A DNA stretch of 5,843 bases from Rhodoferax sp. (GTDB lineage Bacteria; Pseudomonadota; Gammaproteobacteria; Burkholderiales; Burkholderiaceae). Position numbers and translations under genes: made by a program. Position 1 is the first letter of the stretch; the number at the start of each line of letters is the position of its first letter. Positions 1 to 3,903 of the stretch are shown here, one piece after another. The stretch is taken from the NCBI GenBank assembly GCA_028292075.1, contig JAQGNA010000198.1, positions 1-5,843 of the forward strand. Direction: 5' to 3'. Below the pieces are notes generated by a model. That model ran no database searches and was not told where the DNA came from. It saw nothing but the letters and a program-made list of their open reading frames with translations.

Positions 1-452
1 TGGTCGAACAATATCTTCATGTCCTCCACGCTGTCGTTGGCCACGCCGTCCTTGCCGTCTTCGCCCGTGTGGCGCGGGTGGTCGCTGTCGTAGCCCCGGT
101 GGGTCGCCAGGTAGAACGCTAACGAGACGCCCTGCCCGCCGGCTGCCAGGGCCTTGCGGTAAAACGCATTGGACTCTTCAGCCGTCGAAAAGCCGGCGTA
201 CTGGCGAATCGTCCAGGGCCGCACCGCGTACATGGTGGCTTGCGGGCCGCGCAGATAAGGCTCGAAGCCCGGCAGCGTATTGGTGTAAGGCAGGCCTTGC
301 AGATCTTCCGCGGTGTAGAGCGGCTTGACGGTAATGCCATCGGGCGTCGCCCAGCCCAGTGCACTGACATCGCCGCCCGGTGCGGATTTGGCGGCGGACT
401 TGGTCCAATCGATCAAGTCAGACGGTTTGAATTCGGGCTGGTCTGCGGGCAT
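1..452 (-). CDS. scpA: Methylmalonyl-CoA mutase, large/catalytic polypeptide, N-terminal part (truncated by window edge)
   Basis: Adenosylcobalamin-dependent mutase that interconverts (R)-methylmalonyl-CoA and succinyl-CoA in the cytoplasm, the last step of propionyl-CoA assimilation. About 150 N-terminal residues are visible; the rest of the TIM barrel and the B12-binding domain lie outside the window. Diagnostic family segments are [19 protein letters not shown] (about residues 73-91), [16 protein letters not shown] (about 93-108) and [12 protein letters not shown] (about 116-127), followed by [10 protein letters not shown]. Tyr75 in TMYAVRPW probably matches the active-site tyrosine (Tyr89) of the Propionibacterium enzyme. 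The ATG at 450-452 is the only ATG in the open stretch; an in-frame stop lies upstream at 513-515. No strong Shine-Dalgarno is seen. The gene is divergent from a GntR regulator 157 bp away. Oddity: residues 114-139 carry several changes at positions normally invariant (see findings), so activity is not certain. Family assignment is firm. Confidence 0.93.
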   Translation of the reverse strand, partial: MPADQPEFKPSDLIDWTKSAAKSAPGGDVSALGWATPDGITVKPLYTAEDLQGLPYTNTLPGFEPYLRGPQATMYAVRPWTIRQYAGFSTAEESNAFYRKALAAGGQGVSLAFYLATHRGYDSDHPRHTGEDGKDGVANDSVEDMKILFD

Positions 453-565
453 GGCGGCACTTTTCAGGGTTGACCCCGCGGCCGCCACGGTGGCAGACGG
501 AGGCGGATCGCGTCACACACCACGTTTCTTCAAACGCTCGCTGCAACGTGAAGGCAAGTCTACAT

Positions 566-583
566 CATTCATAATTATTGATG
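566..583. promoter_or_regulatory. Imperfect palindrome, candidate operator of the adjacent GntR regulator
   Basis: An 18-bp imperfect palindrome lies between the divergent mutase and GntR genes: CAT-TC-ATAATTAT-TG-ATG. The central 8 bases are perfectly self-complementary and the outer CAT/ATG arms pair, giving 14 of 18 symmetric positions. It overlaps candidate -10 elements on both strands. GntR/FCD regulators usually bind short palindromes in their own divergent promoter region, so this is the best operator candidate. The role is inferred; only the symmetry and position are seen. Confidence 0.4.
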
Positions 584-596
584 CAAAATACTGCAA
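568..596 (-). promoter_or_regulatory. Candidate sigma70-type promoter of the mutase gene
   Basis: On the minus strand TTGCAG (591-596) is followed after 17 bases by TATGAA (568-573). This gives a reasonable -35/-10 pair, with transcription probably starting near 560 and a leader of about 110 nt before the ATG at 452. The -10 lies inside the 566-583 palindrome, which would fit repression by the GntR protein. By-eye match only. Confidence 0.3.
570..575 (+). promoter_or_regulatory. Candidate -10 element of the GntR regulator gene
   Basis: CATAAT on the plus strand matches the sigma70 -10 consensus at 5 of 6 positions. It lies 34 bases upstream of the GntR start codon, giving an expected leader of roughly 25-30 nt. 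No convincing -35 box is seen at the right spacing. It sits inside the same palindrome as the opposite-strand -10, suggesting shared control and autoregulation. Weak evidence. Confidence 0.25.
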
Positions 597-609
597 AACC
601 TGACCCGAC

Positions 610-1245
610 ATGGCCGCACTCACATTGACACCCCGCGCCCTCTATGAAGAGGTGGCCGAACTGCTGCGCCAGCGCATCTTCAACCGCGAGCTGCCGCCGG
701 GCAGCTGGATCGACGAGCTCAAGCTGGCGGAGGAATACGGCATCAGCCGCACGCCCCTGCGCGAGGCGCTCAAGGTGCTGGCAACAGAAGGCCTGGTGAC
801 CATGAAGGTGCGCCGGGGCGCCTATGTGACCGAAGTGTCGGAGCGCGACCTCGCTGACGTCTACCACCTGCTCAGCCTGCTCGAAAGCGATGCGGCCGGC
901 GTGGTGGCAGCCTGCGCCAGCGACGCCCAGCTCGCCGAATTGCAGGCACTGCATGCCGAACTCGAGGCCGCCACCGACGACAGGGAACGGTTTTTCACCA
1001 TCAACGAGCGGTTTCACATGCGCCTGCTCGAGATCGCCGACAACCGCTGGCGCGACCAAATGGTGGCCGACCTCCGAAAAGTGATGAAGCTCAACCGGCA
1101 CAACTCGCTGCTGAAGTCGGGGCGCATCGAGGAGTCGCTGCACGAGCATGCGCAGGTGATGGAGGCGTTGCTGGCGCGCGACCCCGCTGCCACGGTGGCC
1201 CGCATGCAGCTGCATTTCAGGAACGGGCTGGAAGCGGCGGCTTGA
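610..1245 (+). CDS. GntR-family transcriptional regulator, FCD (FadR-C) subfamily
   Basis: A 211-residue cytoplasmic DNA-binding regulator of normal length for the FCD group. The N-terminal winged helix-turn-helix spans about residues 8-75; its hallmark is LAEEYGISRTPLREALKVLA followed by EGLV and the wing RRGAYV. The C-terminal all-helical FCD ligand-binding domain spans about 80-205. Its usual metal-site residues are visible as Asn132 and His136 (NERFH), His180 (HEHAQ) and His202 (MQLHF); Asn instead of Asp at the first position is a tolerated variant. The start is secure because a stop codon (601-603) lies just upstream of the ATG at 610, though no Shine-Dalgarno is evident. Divergence from the mutase gene suggests it controls that gene or operon, with a propionate-pathway acid or CoA intermediate as plausible effector. 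That ligand is inference. Related family members act on many organic acids. Confidence 0.93.
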   Translation: MAALTLTPRALYEEVAELLRQRIFNRELPPGSWIDELKLAEEYGISRTPLREALKVLATEGLVTMKVRRGAYVTEVSERDLADVYHLLSLLESDAAGVVAACASDAQLAELQALHAELEAATDDRERFFTINERFHMRLLEIADNRWRDQMVADLRKVMKLNRHNSLLKSGRIEESLHEHAQVMEALLARDPAATVARMQLHFRNGLEAAA

Positions 1246-1341
1246 ATCTACCGGCAGCGGTTATGAAATAAGCGCGAATCGGCTGCGCGAGAGAGCGGAT
1301 CCCGCTCCATTGCCGAGCAGGTAACCGATGGCACGCCGACG

Positions 1342-1541
1342 CCACGCCCATCCCGCGCCAGCTGATGAACCTGTTGCGCGAGGCCGACCCGGAGGCCATC
1401 GGCTGCCTTGCCACCCATGCAGCGGTGTTGCGCGAACGACTTGGCGCTGCCTACGACGGCGTGCACCGCGCCATCGAATCGTACGAGTTCGAGGAAGCGC
1501 TGCTGTCCCGGGAGAACCTGGCGCCCGATCAGGCTGGCTGA
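1342..1541 (+). pseudogene. Probable remnant: C-terminal end of a two-component sensor/hybrid regulator
   Basis: The frame ending at TGA 1539-1541 encodes, from about 1347, a helical stretch containing PIPRQLMNLLREADPEAI, THAAVLRERLGAAYD and AIESYEFEEALLS. The pattern of leucine-rich helix, acidic D-x-E-A, H-x-x-x-L-R and an ending F-x-x-A-L resembles the short C-terminal segment found at the end of many betaproteobacterial hybrid histidine kinases and PAS-containing regulators. Nothing recognisable precedes it: an in-frame stop lies at 1269-1271, there is no plausible start with a ribosome binding site, and kinase or receiver motifs are absent. It is therefore read as the 3' stump of a deleted gene. 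The last codons fall in a tandem repeat (1517-1575). The family assignment rests on pattern memory only; a small independent ORF starting at ATG 1365 is a less likely alternative. Confidence 0.45.
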
Positions 1542-1575
1542 ACCAGCCTGGTGCCCGATCAGGCCGGCTGAGCCA
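1517..1575. repeat. Tandem duplication, two 29-bp copies with a 30-bp period
   Basis: Copy 1 (1517-1545) and copy 2 (1547-1575) share the core GCCCGATCAGGC and match at 26 of 29 positions; the differences are at 1522/1552, 1535/1565 and 1542/1572. On the minus strand both copies encode a C-terminal VQPA-stop or AQPA-stop, so the end of dusA including its stop codon is duplicated. On the plus strand both copies read L-x-P-D-Q-A-G-stop, the end of the sensor remnant. All three differences are transitions. Confidence 0.85.
1528..1552. terminator. Candidate bidirectional terminator hairpin between convergent reading frames
   Basis: AGGCTGG (1531-1537), loop CTGAA, CCAGCCT (1543-1549) forms a perfect 7-bp stem. 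It extends by a C-G pair, one wobble and an A-T pair to about 10 bp. The hairpin lies just past the dusA stop and across the stop of the upstream remnant, where a terminator for convergent genes is expected. There is no T-tract on either strand, so it may be a weak terminator, a 3'-end stabilising hairpin, or a by-product of the tandem repeat. Confidence 0.4.
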
Positions 1576-2608
1576 CGGTGGGGACTGCCCCCTCGGCCCG
1601 CGGCGCGCCCGCCGGCAGGGTGTGCGCCAGGCGCATCACCTCCCGCGGTGGCAGGGTCTTCAGGCGGTGATCGCTCCACACCTGGCGCCAACGGCGTGCG
1701 CCGGGCAGCCCATGGCGAAGGCCCAGCATGTGCCGGGCAATGGCGTACCAGGGCGTGCCGTCGGCCGCGGCGGCGCGCTCCATGTAAGCCACCATTTCAA
1801 GCTCGACCTCTTCGCGGGTGGACCAGGCCGGCGCCTGGGCGAAGAACGCCGCGTCGAAACCGGCCAGCAGCCAGGGGTTGTGGTACGCCTCCCGACCGAT
1901 CATCACGCTGTCGACCTTGGCCAGTTGCTCGGCGACCTGGGCCTGGGTGGTGATGCCGCCGTTGATGCCGATGTGCAGATGCGGGAAATCGCGCTTCAGC
2001 CGGTGCACGTGCTCGTAGCGCAACGGCGGGATCTCGCGGTTCTCCTTCGGGCTCAGGCCCTTGAGCCAGGCGTTGCGCGCATGCACGATGAACGTGCTGC
2101 AGCCCGCCTCGCTGACCTGGCCGACAAAGTCGCGCACGAAGTCATAACTCTCGGTGCGGTCGATTCCAATGCGGTGCTTCACCGTCACAGGGATCGACAC
2201 CGCATCAACCATGGCTTTCACGCCGTCGGCCACCAGCGCCGGTTCAGCCATCAGGCAGGCCCCGAAGGCGCCGCGCTGCACCCGCTCCGAAGGGCAGCCG
2301 CAGTTCAGATTGATCTCGTCGTAGCCCCAGGCCTCGCCCAGCTTTGCGCATTGCGCCAGGTCGGCCGGCTCACTGCCGCCGAGTTGCAGGGCCAAGGGAT
2401 GCTCTTCGTCGTTGTAGCGCAGGTGCCTCGGCACATCGCCATGGACCAGCGCGCCGGTGGTCACCATCTCGGTGTAGAGCAGGGTGTGGCGGGACAAAAG
2501 ACGGTGCAGATAACGGCAGTGCGCGTCGGTCCAGTCCATCATCGGGGCGACCGACACAGGCACCGCCAGCACGGTGGATTTCAGGGATGTTTGGTCTTCG
2601 ATGTTCAT
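1559..2608 (-). CDS. dusA: tRNA-dihydrouridine(20/20a) synthase DusA
   Basis: An FMN-dependent, NADPH-using cytoplasmic enzyme that reduces uridines 20 and 20a in the tRNA D-loop. The 349-residue protein has the full TIM-barrel plus helical tail of the family. Visible hallmarks are the N-terminal VAPMMDWTDAHCR (about 20-32), YTEMVTTGAL (about 45-54), NLNCGCPSERVQRGAFGA (about 100-117) with catalytic Cys105, VTVKHRIGID, the DusA-specific HARNAWLKGLSPKENRE, INGGI, and the phosphate-binding IGREAYHNPWLL. KHRIGID and the ARNAWLKGLSPKENRE loop separate DusA from DusB and DusC. The ATG at 2606-2608 (MNIEDQ) is preferred; an in-frame TTG 36 bases upstream would add an arginine-rich, unconserved stretch. 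The last 15 or so residues (proline/alanine-rich) are not family-conserved and run into a tandem repeat. It is divergent from the SCPU gene and convergent with the sensor remnant. Confidence 0.97.
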   Translation of the reverse strand: MNIEDQTSLKSTVLAVPVSVAPMMDWTDAHCRYLHRLLSRHTLLYTEMVTTGALVHGDVPRHLRYNDEEHPLALQLGGSEPADLAQCAKLGEAWGYDEINLNCGCPSERVQRGAFGACLMAEPALVADGVKAMVDAVSIPVTVKHRIGIDRTESYDFVRDFVGQVSEAGCSTFIVHARNAWLKGLSPKENREIPPLRYEHVHRLKRDFPHLHIGINGGITTQAQVAEQLAKVDSVMIGREAYHNPWLLAGFDAAFFAQAPAWSTREEVELEMVAYMERAAAADGTPWYAIARHMLGLRHGLPGARRWRQVWSDHRLKTLPPREVMRLAHTLPAGAPRAEGAVPTVAQPA

Positions 2609-2817
2609 CGGTGGTCGACGACGCCTGGTCAGTCGAGGGGTCAAAAAAGCAGCCGCCTATTTTCTCAGAAGCATCCTCCGGCCGTGGAAGGCACCGGGGA
2701 ACAGGGTGGACTCGATATCACCTCTTGGGGTCAACGGAACTGTTTGGGGTTGGTCATTCGCAGGCGGAAAGCTGATTTGTCGTCAATTTGATCTTTTCTC
2801 GCGCCTACAAGACTGTT

Positions 2818-2860
2818 GTCACAGGAAAGTGACGTTTGCATCAATTTCCTCCGGCAAACG
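2818..2860. repeat. Two abutting inverted repeats
   Basis: GTCAC (2818-2822) pairs with GTGAC (2829-2833) across 6 bases. Directly adjoining and sharing one base, CGTTTGC (2833-2839) pairs with GCAAACG (2854-2860) across a 14-base loop containing TTTCCTCC. Both arm sets are perfect. They could be regulator sites or RNA hairpins in the long SCPU leader. GTCAC-N6-GTGAC has the opposite orientation to the CRP consensus, so CRP is not suggested. Confidence 0.45.
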
Positions 2861-2971
2861 AGGGCGAGTGATCCCATTTCTGCTGATTTGCTTCTTAAAA
2901 ACCAACAGCACTCCTTCACAATTAGGCAACGATTCCGGCCAAACAGGAAAAAAGTCCCACCACTCCAGATC

Positions 2972-2983
2972 AATTGGGCAATT
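2972..2983. promoter_or_regulatory. Short palindrome upstream of the SCPU gene
   Basis: AATTG-GG-CAATT is a perfect 5-bp inverted repeat with a 2-base centre, located in the most AT-rich part of the intergenic region and about 107 bases before the SCPU start. The small centre fits a protein-binding half-site pair better than an RNA hairpin. No regulator is identified. Confidence 0.25.
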
Positions 2984-3090
2984 CAAGAATCATCTAAAAG
3001 CGCGATCTGCAAAAATTCTGAAACCGACAACGAAACGCCAAACAGCGTAGACGGAGGCGCCTCGCCCTCCCCCAGCACCCGCCCTGTCCC

Positions 3091-3699
3091 ATGAAGACCG
3101 CCAATTTCTTCGCTGCAACCGCAGCCATCCTGATCGGCCTGCTCGCTTTTGGCCACGACGCGCAGGCGGCAGGCGACATGGGCGGCACGCTAGGCGCCAG
3201 CATGGTGTTGACGGCCAGTTGCGCAATCAGCGGCGTTTCGCTCGGCGCCGGCGCCAGCGATGGCAACGGCAACGCTGTGAATTTCGGAATGCTGGGATTC
3301 GGCACTCAGCCCAGCAACTTCACCGGCGTGCTGCTCGCCAACCCGACCTTCGGCGCGCAAGTCGGCGGGGCCACCGAAATTTCCTGTTCGCCAGACGTCT
3401 CGGCACTGTCCGTGTCGGTGAGTGCCGGCAACAACCCCGGCCGGGGTGGGAGCGTGGGCACCGGCACGCGGGCGCTGAGGCATGGCAGCAGCTACCTGCC
3501 CTACGAGGTGTACAGCGACGCGGGCATGGTCGCCGCCTTTCCCGCTTATTCCGCGTCGACGATGCCGCTCGGCGTGGTCATGCCCGCCACCGGCGCCCCG
3601 TTGGCCCTGCCAGTGTTCGGCCGGATCAACAAAACCAGCGCCGGTGCCATGCCGGCCGGCAGCTATGTCGATGTGCTGCAGGTCACGCTGTCGTGGTAG
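3091..3699 (+). CDS. Spore coat U (SCPU) domain protein, secreted pilin-like subunit
   Basis: A 202-residue exported protein of the SCPU family, which supplies subunits of archaic chaperone-usher pili (Csu type) that mediate surface attachment and biofilm formation in Gram-negative bacteria. Residues 1-27 are a clear Sec signal peptide (MKTANF, hydrophobic core AAILIGLLAF, then DAQAA). The mature protein starts with GTLGASMVLTASC, an alternating hydrophobic strand like the polymerising donor strand. Cys44 and Cys99 probably form the family disulfide. Later segments fit the fold: VNFGMLGFG (63-71), the strand after EISCS, RALRHGSSYLPYEVYSD, and the ending FGRINKTSAGAMPAGSYVDVLQVTLSW. The length is usual. 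No Shine-Dalgarno is visible, but the start gives a full signal peptide. No chaperone or usher gene is in the window: dusA lies upstream on the other strand and an M14 lipoprotein 204 bases downstream. The family call is firm; its pilus partner is unknown. Confidence 0.88.
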   Translation: MKTANFFAATAAILIGLLAFGHDAQAAGDMGGTLGASMVLTASCAISGVSLGAGASDGNGNAVNFGMLGFGTQPSNFTGVLLANPTFGAQVGGATEISCSPDVSALSVSVSAGNNPGRGGSVGTGTRALRHGSSYLPYEVYSDAGMVAAFPAYSASTMPLGVVMPATGAPLALPVFGRINKTSAGAMPAGSYVDVLQVTLSW

Positions 3700-3751
3700 T
3701 AGCAAGGTGATGCCGTTGATGAAGGCGGCGACGGCGGCCGACAGCGCGCCG

Positions 3752-3770
3752 GCCTGCAGGCTTTTGTTTT
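3752..3770 (+). terminator. Weak candidate intrinsic terminator after the SCPU gene
   Basis: The palindrome GCCTGCAGGC (3752-3761) is followed immediately by TTTTGTTTT. As RNA it can form only a short stem with a UGCA loop; an alternative hairpin pairs GGCCG (3736-3740) with CGGCC (3750-3754). The T-rich run in an otherwise GC-rich stretch 50-70 bases after the SCPU stop is the main support. If real, the SCPU gene is transcribed separately from the M14 gene. Confidence 0.35.
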
Positions 3771-3813
3771 GCGGGGACGGCTCAGGGTTCGCGGCTCGTC
3801 TGTATCGGTCGCC

Positions 3814-3846
3814 GCCTACTCCCCTGTAGGCCAACGCCTGTAGGCC
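3814..3846 (+). repeat. Direct repeat with overlapping inverted repeat before the M14 gene
   Basis: CCTGTAGGCC occurs twice (3823-3832 and 3837-3846, 14-base period). GCCTAC at 3814-3819 is complementary to GTAGGC in either copy (3826-3831 or 3840-3845), so two alternative hairpins are possible. It lies about 60-90 bases before the ATG of the M14 lipoprotein gene, in its promoter or leader. The function is unknown. Confidence 0.5.
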
Positions 3847-3903
3847 GGCCCGCGGCGGACGGGTAACATGGCACGCGATCCGACGCCCACCCTGAGAGAC
3901 AGC

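Larger units (their letters stand above)
2609..3090. other. 482-bp AT-richer divergent intergenic region
   Basis: This separates dusA (minus) from the SCPU gene (plus) and should hold both promoters. By hand count, 60-base blocks from 2761 to 3060 are about 38-53% GC, far below the neighbouring genes. Open frames across it have no family resemblance and no ribosome binding site, so I call no gene. It contains inverted repeats at 2818-2833, 2833-2860 and 2972-2983, and a perfect 10-bp palindrome GAGGCGCCTC at 3054-3063, about 27 bases before the SCPU start. No strong sigma70 promoter is obvious; TTGGGC (2974-2979) with TAAAAG (2995-3000) is a weak candidate with short spacing. Confidence 0.7.

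Noticed and set aside
565..1215. A 216-codon minus-strand frame opposite the GntR gene
   Set aside because: Its His/Gln/Val-rich composition is typical of the reverse strand of a GC-rich gene; the GntR motifs on the plus strand are unambiguous.
2662..2679. Minus-strand mini-ORF ATG CTT CTG AGA AAA TAG directly after GGAGG, upstream of dusA
   Set aside because: The GGAGG touches the ATG with no spacing, so efficient initiation is unlikely. The peptide is only five residues with no attenuator-like hairpin behind it.
1328..2791. A 487-codon plus-strand open frame spanning the sensor remnant and dusA
   Set aside because: It is the antisense shadow of dusA, which has complete family motifs on the minus strand. 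The frame has no recognisable domain and no ribosome binding site.
2818..2833. GTCAC-N6-GTGAC as a CRP site
   Set aside because: The CRP consensus is TGTGA-N6-TCACA; here the half-sites have the opposite orientation.
2574..3094. Two overlapping plus-strand frames (158 and 92 codons) in the AT-rich intergenic region
   Set aside because: No family resemblance, one begins inside dusA on the opposite strand, neither has a Shine-Dalgarno, and codon use does not match the neighbouring genes.
3695..3775. Minus-strand coding-like stretch (SLQAGALSAAVAAFINGITLL) just after the SCPU gene
   Set aside because: High G/C at third positions and a hydrophobic run suggest a possible gene remnant, but it has no start or domain that I recognise, and GC-rich antisense frames often look like this. 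A protein search would decide.
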